DNA of 64,000 nucleotides from Streptomyces durocortorensis (GTDB lineage Bacteria; Actinomycetota; Actinomycetes; Streptomycetales; Streptomycetaceae), in NCBI RefSeq assembly GCF_016901035.1, contig NZ_JAFEUF010000002.1, positions 1 through 64,000 on the forward strand. The letters are read 5' to 3'. Under the pieces are notes generated by a model that saw nothing but the letters and a program-made list of their open reading frames with translations, made no database searches and was not told where the DNA came from. Shown in pieces: positions 46,068 to 53,718 of the stretch. Position 1 is the first letter of the stretch, and the number at the start of each line of letters is the position of its first letter. The position numbers were made by a program, and so were the translations under genes.

Positions 46068-46409
46068 CTACACCTCTTCGGTGCGGCCGTCGCCGTAGGT
46101 CCGGGTGGCCGCCCCCGTCGTGGGGTCGCGGTACTCGACGAACGAACTCGCGTCCGGCAGATCCCGGCGGTCCTCGGCCCGGACCCCGGCGGACCTCCGG
46201 ATCTCCGCCATCTCCTCCTCGGTCACGGTGCCGTCGCCCTGGCGGGTCTCCTGGCCGTCCGTGACGCTGGCGGTGGCCGGGCCCTGGGGCTCCCGGGCCG
46301 CGAACGCCCCCGCCTGGCTTCCGTGCAGATCCGCCCGGATCTCGTCCACGCTCGGTCCGTCCGGCGTCATCGGGCCCTGCACGATCTGGCTGAATTCACG
46401 ATTCGTCAT
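46068..46409 (-). CDS. hypothetical acidic protein of the element
   Basis: A 113-residue protein, start ATG with GGAGG 9 nt upstream. It begins MTNREFSQIVQGPMTPDG and ends in a short strand-rich segment (SFVEYRDPTTGAATRTYGDG). It overlaps the upstream HTH gene by 14 bp and ends an operon of four genes read from 47472. No family recognised. Confidence 0.7.
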   Translation of the reverse strand: MTNREFSQIVQGPMTPDGPSVDEIRADLHGSQAGAFAAREPQGPATASVTDGQETRQGDGTVTEEEMAEIRRSAGVRAEDRRDLPDASSFVEYRDPTTGAATRTYGDGRTEEV

Positions 46410-46977
46410 TTTGGATTTCCTCCTGCTGTTTGATGATGCGGCCTGCCTCGTCGCTCTCGTACGGGACGCCGTAGTGCTTCTCGAATTCGTCACGCACTGC
46501 GGCGAGCCCGTCTCTGAGGTCGACCAAGAAGTCCTTGGCGTCTTCAACATCAGCGCTCTGGTCGTGAACGGGCTCTGAATCCTTGAGTGCGCGCGTAAGG
46601 TCGGCCACACCTTTGGCGCTGTAGGCGAAATCGCGAGTGCTCTCGGCGTTGTCCATGTCGTCGAGTGCTTCAAGGACCCTTTGACTGATTCGCTCGGAGA
46701 TCTCCATCTTGGTAGCTTGCAAGTCGGCAAGCCGAGCCTTGAGCGGAGTTTTCATCTGCGCCGCACGGTCGAAGCTGTGACCGTGCTCTTGGGCGAGTCG
46801 GCTGACCGTGCTTTTCGACAGGCCGGTGATGCGAGCGATTTGGCGACAGCCCTGGCCCTGGTGCATCAAAGTAATGGCCTGGTCTCGCGCGCGACCTTGG
46901 GACGTCCCCGCGTTCGCCGTCTCTTCGGCCACCTGTCCCACGATCCGGCCTTGGACCACCTCAGCCACCGGGGCCAC
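46396..46977 (-). CDS. helix-turn-helix protein, possibly small-terminase-like
   Basis: A 193-residue protein. An N-terminal helix-turn-helix (ARDQAITLMHQGQGCRQIARITGLSKSTVSRLAQEHGHSF, read in parts) resembles resolvase/IS30 DNA-binding helices. Residues 80-140 form long helices (LADLQATKMEISERISQRVLEAL). This organisation is also seen in small terminase subunits of actinophages, but no large terminase is present. GTG start overlaps the previous gene by 17 bp. Confidence 0.65.
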   Translation of the reverse strand: MAPVAEVVQGRIVGQVAEETANAGTSQGRARDQAITLMHQGQGCRQIARITGLSKSTVSRLAQEHGHSFDRAAQMKTPLKARLADLQATKMEISERISQRVLEALDDMDNAESTRDFAYSAKGVADLTRALKDSEPVHDQSADVEDAKDFLVDLRDGLAAVRDEFEKHYGVPYESDEAGRIIKQQEEIQNDES

Positions 46978-47275
46978 GCATGATCAGCGCCTGCGCCTCG
47001 GCGATGCCGTCCATCTGCTTCTGGGTCCGGGCCCGTCCGGCCAGCCGGATCAGCTCCCGCAGTGCGGCGATCCGAATCGCGTCCAGGCCACTCGCCCTGA
47101 TCACGTCGGTGGTGCGGTGGCCCGGCTCGACCATCACGCCGTCCCGGTCCTTGACCAGTGGCCGGACGCCCTCGTCGTCCACCTCGAAGAACCGCACCCG
47201 CTGCACTTTGGCCCCGAATTCCGGGTCGCTCTCGATGGCCACCCACCCGGCGTCCGCTTTCACGTACTCGCTCAT
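46961..47275 (-). CDS. hypothetical protein coupled to XRE regulator
   Basis: A 104-residue soluble protein starting MSEYVKADAGWVAIESD. Its ATG overlaps the stop of the XRE gene (ATGA). Residues 60-95 are helical (AIRIAALRELIRLAGRARTQKQMDGI). No family recognised. Co-expressed with the regulator. Confidence 0.7.
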   Translation of the reverse strand: MSEYVKADAGWVAIESDPEFGAKVQRVRFFEVDDEGVRPLVKDRDGVMVEPGHRTTDVIRASGLDAIRIAALRELIRLAGRARTQKQMDGIAEAQALIMRGPGG

Positions 47276-47472
47276 TCCGTCACCGCCACGAGGTCTTCGA
47301 CGCCGCACCCGAGAATTTCGGCGATGACGACCACCGTGTGCGAATTCGGCTGCATCCGGCCGGTTTCCCATCGCCGAATTGTGAGCGGATGGCGGTCGAG
47401 TTTCTGGGCCAGCTCCGCCCGGCTCATCTTGCGCTCGTTGCGGAGTTCTCGCATCGCGTCTTTGTTGAGCAC
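47272..47472 (-). CDS. XRE-family regulator, 66 aa
   Basis: A single Cro/CI-type helix-turn-helix: MRELRNERKMSRAELAQKLDRHPLTIRRWETGRMQPNSHTVVVIAEILG. First gene of a tight four-gene operon down to 46068. A spaced inverted repeat (GGGATCTCC at 47490-47498, GGAGATCCC at 47530-47538) just upstream is a likely autoregulatory operator. Confidence 0.85.
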   Translation of the reverse strand: MLNKDAMRELRNERKMSRAELAQKLDRHPLTIRRWETGRMQPNSHTVVVIAEILGCGVEDLVAVTE

Positions 47473-47489
47473 CGAATAACCCCCTTCCT

Positions 47490-47538
47490 GGGATCTCCGT
47501 GATCTCTAGAACAATTCGATCATGATCGGGGAGATCCC
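47490..47538. promoter_or_regulatory. operator/promoter region of the XRE operon
   Basis: GGGATCTCC and its inverted copy GGAGATCCC are 31 bp apart, with GATCATGATC between them. They lie 18-66 bp upstream of the XRE start. Probable binding sites for the regulator; not proven. Confidence 0.5.
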
Positions 47539-47623
47539 TGGAATACCCATCCGGGATTGCGTTTCACGCAAGATGGACGCGGTCCTCCCAGGGTGGTTTT
47601 CTGGGGGTACCCAGGAAGGTGCG

Positions 47624-47658
47624 GAGGCCCCACCGGTTCATTTCGTCGGTGGGGCCTC
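47624..47658. terminator. hairpin terminator
   Basis: Perfect 12-bp arms GAGGCCCCACCG and CGGTGGGGCCTC with an 11-nt loop, in the non-coding stretch between the XRE operon and the iteron-like array. Between 47660 and 47980 I see only GC-rich open frames without coding character. Confidence 0.65.
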
Positions 47659-47982
47659 TGGCTGTTTCAGACGCGCGGCGCTTCAGGCAGCCGCAAGTTT
47701 CAATATTGAAGTCCGGCCGGCACGACCGGTGACTGTTGAAAACTCGTCGTTACTGGGGCTCTGCGCCCCCGCTCCCCCGGGCCACCCACCGCTCCGGCCT
47801 GGTGTCGTCCTGGGGTCTTCGTGGCTCTCCCCGGGCCTCTGGGTGGGCCCCGGGTACTCGGTGCCGCCCGCTGGCTCTCGTGGTCTCCCGTGGGCCGTCC
47901 CGGGCCTCGGCCCCGATCAACCCACCCAAACCCCGCGCCGACCGGGCCACTGTCGCGTGCCGGTCAGCAGCGGCAACCCGCC

Positions 47983-48260
47983 GTGCCAGGTGTGCCATAC
48001 GTGCCATATGGCGTGCGCACCGTGGTTCCGTCGCCCCGGAGCGCGCGCCCTCCTATGAGAACCAAGTACGCCGCACGAGATATGGCACGTATGGCACGCA
48101 GGGGCCTGCACCCCCTCTGGCCGGGGATGCCGTCCTCTCGCGCAGGCTCTCTCCATATGGCACGAGATATGGCACGAGATATGGCACGCCGGGGTTACAC
48201 ATATGGCACGCGGCTGCAACGTCGGCGCGGGGGTGGCCGCGTGCCATATGTGGTGTGCCA
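47983..48260. repeat. iteron-like array of TGGCAC/GTGCCA repeats
   Basis: Eleven copies of TGGCAC or its complement lie within 278 bp, at 47983, 47992, 48001, 48083, 48092, 48158, 48170, 48182, 48204, 48241 and 48255. Most are extended to ATATGGCACG. Three form an exact 12-bp tandem series (CGAGATATGGCA), and two groups have 9-bp spacing. It lies immediately downstream of the prim-pol replication gene. Likely an origin with initiator sites, or a regulator/partition array. Confidence 0.7.
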
Positions 48261-48268
48261 GATGACGG

Positions 48269-49838
48269 CTACTCGATCAGCGAGATTCCGGTGTAGTAGT
48301 GAACCGTCGGTTTGTTCCGGGGGCGCTCCCGGCGGTTGCTGATGGAGTTCTCGGCGGCGACCAGTTGCTTGCCGAAGGTGGAGATGCTGCCTGGCATGAA
48401 CCCGCGCGCCTCGCACCACGACTTCCAGATCTCGAAGAGGTGATTCTTGGGCACCTCCAGGTCACTGCCGAGACGGCACCAGTCGTCCATGAACGCCTTG
48501 ATCGGCGAGGTGGATTCCTGGAGCAGCGCACGAGCGTCGCCGGACGCCTCGGGCTCAAGGAAGTAGCCGCGCTGCGTCAGCCGATCGAGGAAGCGTGATG
48601 TTCTTGATCGCGTTGACGACGTTGTTGACGCTGGCGCTGTTGGGGTCCCAGTCCTTGATCAAGGGCTTGTCGTCCTTCTCGCTCTTGTCGAGGAACTTGG
48701 CATCCTCCAAGCGATCCTGAATCTTGCTGCTGACCCACTGGCTTTCGACGTCACGCCAGTGCGCACCGGTCCAGGACATCCAGGAGCCGCGCCAGCGGTG
48801 CAGGGTGCAAGCACCCTGGGCGGTCCAGATCTGATCGAGGCAGAGCCGGGCAACCTTCACCGGCTTGAACGGGGAAGGCACGAGGTCGAGTCCTCCTGTG
48901 GTCTCGTTGGTCATCTTGCGGCCCTCCCGGCTGTCGTGGTGCCTGCGCCAGACGCTGTTGGCGGTCTTCCGAAACGCGGTCGGGTGGTGCGGTCGGTCCG
49001 ACACCTGGTCGGCCTCTTCGAGCCGAGCCCAATACGTGTCCCGGTCGCCCTCGTGAAGCCGGGCGAGGTGCCCAGCGACTTTGGTCAACCAGGCGTTGTT
49101 GCGCCCGGAGTCATCGGCAGGGAGCGCCAGCAGCTCAGCCAGGCTCGACGTGGACTTGCCGCCGGTCGGCGTCGGCCTGTGGCCCGTCCAGTGCTCGGCC
49201 TCCCGGAGCGCCTCGACCCAGTCGGCCGGAAGCCAAGGCATCTCGTCGGGTCCGGGGACGTAAGCGGCCTCCGCGCCCTCCGGGTCGTACCAGGCGTACT
49301 GCGTCCACTCGCCGGGCTCGTCGCCGGGTGCGACCGAGGGCCACACCATCGCGTATCGGTGGCCGTGCTGAATGATTTCAACGTCCTGCACCGGCTGGCC
49401 GTCGAACTTGATGCCCTTGGGCACCCGGAACCAGCAAATCCGGGCCGGTCCATCCGGGGCACGGCGGGTGCTCGACCAGGCGGCCGGAAGGGGACTCAGC
49501 CCCTCGCGCTCCGCCATCGCCCGAAGGTTCTCGGCTCCACACTTCTGTTTGCCGTCCTTGACGTACTGGTCGATGTCGATACCGATCAGGCCGTCAGGAA
49601 CGCGCAGCGCGATGTTCGCCGCCTTGTACTCGCCGAGCCAGGCCGCGCACTGCGCGTCAGTCGGGAACTTGCCCGTCTCGCCCGTGAAGCCCTGCGGCGG
49701 AAAGGTCTTCTTCTTGTACGGGATCGGCAACGTGCCGAGCCATCCGGTCGAGCGGTAGAGCCCGTACGCCTCAAAGGGGTTGAGGGCCAGGTCTGACACC
49801 ACTTGCTGCACGGGGAAACTGGGTGCTGTAATCGTCAT
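48269..49838 (-). pseudogene. broken prim-pol / D5-type primase-helicase gene
   Basis: The first frame (48555-49838, 427 aa) has the bifunctional primase/polymerase domain, with GIDIDQY as the DxD metal site, and the start of the D5_N helicase linker (NNVVNAIKNIT). At about 48590 the sequence jumps, out of frame, to the C-terminal part of the same protein family (FLDRLTQRGYFLEPEASG to the stop at 48269). The whole SF3 helicase ATPase core is missing and no Walker A is seen. An internal deletion plus frameshift explains this. The primase half may still be made. Confidence 0.8.
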
Positions 49839-49907
49839 GACGACAGTTCCTTTCGAGGCCCCGCCGGTTGGCAGACCGAGCGGGGCCGAACTGTGTTTGG
49901 GGTGGGG

Positions 49908-50006
49908 TTACTTCGGCGGCTGGGTCGGCCTGGGGCCGAACAGGAGCCGGACGAGTCGCCGACGCTCGGCGTCGGTCATGGGGCGTGCGTCCTTGGTCGT
50001 GTCCAT
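49908..50006 (-). CDS. 32-residue protein between XRE and prim-pol genes
   Basis: ATG at 50006 overlaps the XRE stop by one base (TGATG). The product starts MDTTKDARPMTDAERRRLVR and ends FGPRPTQPPK. The tight coupling and compact basic helix suggest a real small gene, perhaps a regulatory peptide. Unknown family. Confidence 0.55.
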   Translation of the reverse strand: MDTTKDARPMTDAERRRLVRLLFGPRPTQPPK

Positions 50007-50236
50007 CAGGCGGCCACCAGCTCGTGGGCAGGCCGGGTCATGAAGTCGTCCATGGACGCGTCGAGGGCGTCAGCGATGGCCGCCAGCGTCACGAGCGACG
50101 GGGCGAAGTGGCCGTTCTCGTAGCCGCTGACGTTGGTGTTGGTGCGGCCGAGCTTGGCGGCGAGCTTGACCTGTGTGACGCCACGCTCACGCCGAATCCG
50201 GCGCAGCGCGTCAGGGCTGAATGTGCGTGCAGGCAT
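50006..50236 (-). CDS. XRE-family regulator, 76 aa
   Basis: Cro/CI-type helix-turn-helix: ALRRIRRERGVTQVKLAAKLGRTNTNVSGYENGHFAPSLVTLAAIADALD. It heads the operon leading to the prim-pol gene, so it probably controls element replication, perhaps as its repressor. The 317-bp region upstream (50237-50553) is non-coding and holds a CCCGCCT-acag-AGGCGGG hairpin at 50367-50384. Confidence 0.85.
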   Translation of the reverse strand: MPARTFSPDALRRIRRERGVTQVKLAAKLGRTNTNVSGYENGHFAPSLVTLAAIADALDASMDDFMTRPAHELVAA

Positions 50237-50553
50237 TGCGAGTCCCCGTCAGGACTGTTCGCGCCTCGGTGGGCGGCAGGCGTGGCCCCGACTCGGTCCA
50301 TGCCCTCGCGACCCGTCACATGCGGCGTCGCTCCTAGGCTGTCTCCCCGCTCCCCGGTGTCAATCACCCGCCTACAGAGGCGGGGGCCGGACGGCTATGA
50401 GCCCGTTCTGCACCCAGTGGAGCACGGGATTTCAGCCGGGCACAAGGTGCGCCTTGCGGGGGTTCCCAACCTTCCCGCGGCTGTCACTTCTCGTGTCGAG
50501 ATCAATCACGGGAAGTCAGGCCGGCGGAGCGACGATGTTGGCAACATGACCTC

Positions 50554-51117
50554 ATGTCGCTGCAACCCGTAGAAGCCACTCTCATAGCCGCGTCCGTCAG
50601 CGCGGTGGTCTCGACCTTCGCCGTCATCGTGACCCACCTGCTGACGCGCAAGCGTGATCGCGTACACCGAATCTGGGACCGGCGCGCCGACGCGTACGTG
50701 GAGGTGGTCAGGTCGGCCCGCACCATGGCCTCTGGTCGGCGCGACGTCCTTCGCTCGAAGGAGCTGCCATCAGGGTCGCTTGACTCCGGCAGCGACCAGC
50801 GCACCATGCTGTTGACAGAAGCACGGCTCGACCTGTTCGGCAGCGAAGAAGTTAAGGCGCTGCATCGCGTGCGTCTGGAGTGCTTCAAGAGCTACGTCAT
50901 GGCGTTGATCGAGTGGCGCGACATGTCGACCATTCCCAACGCGCAAAAGGAACCGGCTGGCCAGCGGGACATTGCCAGGAAGTGGGCCATGGTTGAGCGC
51001 CGGATCGAGGAGTTCAACGCTGCCGACGACGCGTTGGTGGAGACCATCAAGCGCGAGGCGATTTTCCGCAAGCCCAAGCGCCGAGGGTGGGCGCGGCTCG
51101 CGTTCTGGCGAGACTAG
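50554..51117 (+). CDS. N-terminally membrane-anchored protein, WxRRAD family
   Basis: A 187-residue protein with one N-terminal membrane helix (about 8-30), then IWDRRADAYVEVVRSARTMASGRRDVL and a long helical cytoplasmic part. The tail is basic (RKPKRRGWARLAFW). The same architecture and core motif occur in the protein at 51251-51823, so the two are diverged paralogues. No enzyme motif. ATG overlaps no other gene. Confidence 0.75.
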   Translation: MSLQPVEATLIAASVSAVVSTFAVIVTHLLTRKRDRVHRIWDRRADAYVEVVRSARTMASGRRDVLRSKELPSGSLDSGSDQRTMLLTEARLDLFGSEEVKALHRVRLECFKSYVMALIEWRDMSTIPNAQKEPAGQRDIARKWAMVERRIEEFNAADDALVETIKREAIFRKPKRRGWARLAFWRD

Positions 51118-51250
51118 CCACGGCTCTCCGGCGCACCGCGCCGTGGCCTCCTGTGGGGTCTCCGGCGGCCTGGAGCCCCCGCCCTGGGCATCCGGCCGTG
51201 GTTGTCCGGACAAGGCCCCCGGAGGGCCGTCCCCCGCCTACGCTGCGGCA

Positions 51251-51823
51251 ATGACCATCTCACCGGTTGCGCTCGCCCTGATCGGTATCGGGGCCACTGT
51301 GCTGGGCGCTGTCCTCGCCATGTTCAGCACCCTAATCTCAACCAGGATGACGCAGCGGGCGACCCGCGACCGCGAGAGCGACTTCAAGGTCTGGGAGCGT
51401 CGAGCCGACGCGATCGAGGAGGCGCACCGGAAGATGCTCGCCCTGGGCAATGCTCGCGACCTCGCGTGGCAGCGACGCGAGGTGCCGACCAACCTCAGCC
51501 CTCAGGGCTTCGACTCGGGGCACCAGGACGAACATTTTCGTTTGGTCGTCACGAAGTTGATGCTTTACACCACGGAGGAGCTGGTCGAGGCGTACCAGGC
51601 GTCGAACGCGGCTTTCCTCAAGTCGATAATTGCCATCCAGATGTTGCAGCTGGCGCTGGCCGAGACCGGCGGATCGCAAGCATCCGGGCGGCAGCACATC
51701 AACCTAAGAGCCCCTGTCGCGGCTCAGGCCGTCAAAGATTCGCAGGCTGCTGACGAACGCTTGGCAGCGGCATTGCGCGAATCCGCATTGCTCGGTCTGG
51801 CTCCGGAGCGTCAGCGCCGCTAG
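51251..51823 (+). CDS. paralogous membrane-anchored protein, WxRRAD family
   Basis: A 190-residue protein: one N-terminal membrane helix (about 5-30), then VWERRADAIEEAHRKMLALGNARDL, aligned with the previous gene. The remainder is helical (LVVTKLMLYTTEELVEAYQASNAAFL). It ends against the convergent GntR gene (4-bp overlap). No function assigned; a superinfection or defence role would be speculation. Confidence 0.75.
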   Translation: MTISPVALALIGIGATVLGAVLAMFSTLISTRMTQRATRDRESDFKVWERRADAIEEAHRKMLALGNARDLAWQRREVPTNLSPQGFDSGHQDEHFRLVVTKLMLYTTEELVEAYQASNAAFLKSIIAIQMLQLALAETGGSQASGRQHINLRAPVAAQAVKDSQAADERLAAALRESALLGLAPERQRR

Positions 51824-52056
51824 TTGCGGTCGGCGACGAAGGTGCCCAAGCCCAGCTCGGTGCGGACGACCCCAGTCGTGCGCAGGTGCGCCAACGCCTT
51901 CTGCGCGGTGGACGTGGCGACGTTGAACTCGGCGCTCAGCTCAACGATGCCCGGCACGCGGCTGCCCGGCGGATAGGTCCCGTCGGCCACGCGCGCCTCC
52001 ACGATCGCGGCCACCTGCCGCCAGATCGGACGGCTTCGATCAAGATCCCGAGTCAC
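51820..52056 (-). CDS. GntR-family mini-regulator
   Basis: A 78-residue protein consisting only of the GntR winged helix: PIWRQVAAIVEARVADGTYPPGSRVPGIVELSAEFNVATSTAQKALAHLR. No ligand domain. In Streptomyces integrative elements such regulators often repress element functions. The divergent region upstream contains two palindromes that are good operator candidates. Confidence 0.85.
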   Translation of the reverse strand: MTRDLDRSRPIWRQVAAIVEARVADGTYPPGSRVPGIVELSAEFNVATSTAQKALAHLRTTGVVRTELGLGTFVADRN

Positions 52057-52086
52057 TCCTTGACCGTAAGAGCACGCCGTTAGCCG

Positions 52087-52132
52087 CGCTACCGCAGTAA
52101 ACTGCGATAGCGCGACATCGCGATATCGCGAT
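52087..52132. promoter_or_regulatory. operator cluster between GntR gene and divergent small gene
   Basis: An almost perfect inverted repeat (CGCTACCGCAGT / ACTGCGATAGCG, 11 of 12 pairs, centre AA) spans 52087-52112. A perfect 16-bp palindrome ATCGCGATATCGCGAT spans 52117-52132. GCGATA is repeated three times. Position between divergent starts at 52056 and 52164 suggests autoregulation. Confidence 0.65.
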
Positions 52133-52163
52133 ACCTACTGGTCAGGACGACGAGGAGGCCACC

Positions 52164-52355
52164 GTGGCCGGGTTAACCATTCGGGTGTACACGTACGACC
52201 CCGCCACCAGGGAGACGCGCGAGGTGAGCGAGCGCGAGTGGTCGTTCGACTCCATGCCGGACGGGTCGCCGATCGACACCCGGTGGCCGCTGTGCATGTG
52301 CCGCCGCTGCAAGGGCGAGGGCACGCCGGGCGAGCTGCGACGCCAGCAGGCTTAG
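52164..52355 (+). CDS. small Cys-containing protein
   Basis: A 63-residue protein from GTG (GGAGG upstream). It has RVYTYDPATRETREVSE and a cysteine cluster CMCRRC that could bind zinc. Common as a small protein near GntR genes in Streptomyces elements, to my recollection. Overlaps the convergent gene at 52352 by four bases. Function unknown. Confidence 0.65.
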   Translation: MAGLTIRVYTYDPATRETREVSEREWSFDSMPDGSPIDTRWPLCMCRRCKGEGTPGELRRQQA

Positions 52356-52663
52356 CTGCTCCCCCGGGCGATGGCGTCCCGCACGAGGTCCTCCCAGCCG
52401 AGGTCGGCGGCCACCCGCAACGCGTCCTTGGCCACCACCGTGTCACGTTCGGTTCGACGCACTTGGTGGCCGCCGGCCCCGGCTTGAATGATCAGCGATT
52501 TGAGCTTGGCGTCGTGCCCCGGCGCGAACCTGCTCTGGGTCGTCGCGACGCACCCGGTGGCCTTGCGTTGCCACACCTTGTCGCCGCTGACGTCCTCGTG
52601 CACCGGGACCTCGAATGAATAACTACCGCACACGCAGGCGGAGTTGGGGTTCCGTGTAGTCAT
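52352..52663 (-). CDS. Cys-motif / PGHDAKLK family protein, short form
   Basis: A 103-residue protein. N-terminal CVCGSYSFEV and TGCVATTQSRFAPGHDAKLKSLIIQAGAGG match the protein at 43673-44239 in order and spacing. The rest (ALRVAADLGWEDLVRDAIARG) is helical. Start choice is uncertain, because no clear ribosome site is seen; ATG at 52675 is an alternative. Two copies of the motif in one element suggest a shared role, possibly zinc-dependent. Confidence 0.7.
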   Translation of the reverse strand: MTTRNPNSACVCGSYSFEVPVHEDVSGDKVWQRKATGCVATTQSRFAPGHDAKLKSLIIQAGAGGHQVRRTERDTVVAKDALRVAADLGWEDLVRDAIARGSS

Positions 52664-53087
52664 ACCGAGGATCATAAGCGCGGAATGAGTGGTTCTGTGC
52701 ACTGATAGACCGGAATGGCCAGATCGCGCCCAACCCGGCCGGGCAGTAACGCAGTTACTCCTATGCCAGCCCTGCGCGTCTGCGCTAAAATGAGAACGTC
52801 CTAGAGGTCGCATGGCATCTGGACGTGGAGAGGGTCAGCGCAATGCTGACTTCAGACGCAGCGCACTCGTAGGCTTGCGGGGCCCTTCCCGGCCCGATAC
52901 ACGCCAAGTCGAAACCGAGAAGACGCAGCGCTGCTTCACTGCTCCAAACAGACTGTGCCAGTTCAGTCTGTCCCGAGAACATTTGCGCGTTCGTGTGTCA
53001 GCGCGGGTGTCTCGGTCCGAACCGTAGGGTTCGGATCGAGGCTGCCTGCGCACCCGATCCGACCCATGACAGGGAAGGTCAGGATCG
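52664..53087. other. non-coding region with promoter-like and palindromic sites
   Basis: No convincing gene. It holds AGTAAC-gca-GTTACT (52745-52759), a TAAAAT hexamer (52786-52791) that could be a plus-strand -10, and TCCGAACC-gtag-GGTTCGGA (53016-53035) just upstream of the small membrane protein gene. These suggest a regulated promoter for 53088-53282. Confidence 0.45.
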
Positions 53088-53282
53088 GTGGACGACACCG
53101 TCATCATCATTCTCGCCATCGCTGGCGTGGCCTCAGTGCTGCTCTATGTGATCAAGGGATTTCTAGATCAGGTCCCTGAGGTAATCGAGTCGGCCGGACG
53201 CATCCGCGTCTCGTGGCAGCGCTTCAAGCAGCCCGAGCTACCACCCCCGGCGGACGACGAGGAGCCGCCCCTCGCCGCATAG
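53088..53282 (+). CDS. small single-helix membrane protein, KGFLDQ family
   Basis: A 64-residue protein from GTG with AGGA upstream. It has a hydrophobic N-terminal helix (VIIILAIAGVASVLLYVIKG) followed by FLDQVPEVIES and an acidic proline-rich tail. The segment LYxxKGFLDQxPE recurs in the protein at 53719-54048. Followed by a strong terminator. Function unknown. Confidence 0.7.
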   Translation: MDDTVIIILAIAGVASVLLYVIKGFLDQVPEVIESAGRIRVSWQRFKQPELPPPADDEEPPLAA

Positions 53283-53294
53283 ACCGTCCCGGCC

Positions 53295-53336
53295 GCCGCA
53301 GCCCCGCACCTACCCCATAAGGTGCGGGGCTGCGGC
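53295..53336 (+). terminator. strong hairpin terminator
   Basis: Perfect 16-bp arms (GCCGCAGCCCCGCACC and complement) with a 10-nt loop, followed by GTTT, 12 bp after the small membrane protein's stop. Confidence 0.9.
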
Positions 53337-53340
53337 GTTT

Positions 53341-53718
53341 CAGCAGCTCAGACGGCAAAACCCTTGTATAGGACGACAGTTCGGGCTAATGCGCTACACT
53401 TCTTCGAGTACCTGTGCCTGCGGTGGAGCTGCGAACTCCGGCAGGCGCTTGGCAACGCATCCGTTTGTCACCTCTGTGATCCGCATCCGATATGCGGGGA
53501 GTTCCAGGGGATTAGGGCCTGTCAGGCTGAGCTTTTGATGTGTGAACGTGCACTGATGGGCCGTAGCCATCCGACGCCAGGTCGCATGGCTACGGAGGCT
53601 TGCCTACCGTCTAGAAACTTCACTTAGCGTATCGATCCACCGGTCGGGCGAGAGCCTGACCGTCTGAGATACCCGGCGATGCGTCGGAAGCAGGGCTTCT
53701 CAGTTCAGCCACTTCACC
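53341..53718. other. non-coding region with inverted repeat
   Basis: No convincing gene; the open frame across it starts inside the terminator. It contains CCGTAGCCAT (53561-53570) and its inverted copy ATGGCTACGG (53586-53595), which may be a terminator or operator. GC is lower than in the flanks. A small RNA cannot be excluded. Confidence 0.4.

Noticed and set aside
47522-48058. Plus-strand open frames across the XRE-primase gap
   Set aside because: No codon bias, no ribosome site, and the sequence crosses a terminator and the repeat array.
48158-48210. Possible CRISPR array
   Set aside because: Repeats are only 9-12 bp, in both orientations, with no uniform spacers and no cas genes.
52812-53027. 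71-codon plus-strand open frame
   Set aside because: Unconvincing composition and it runs into the palindrome before the small membrane protein gene.
53322-53627. 101-codon plus-strand open frame
   Set aside because: It begins inside the terminator hairpin at 53295-53336, has no ribosome site and no coding character.
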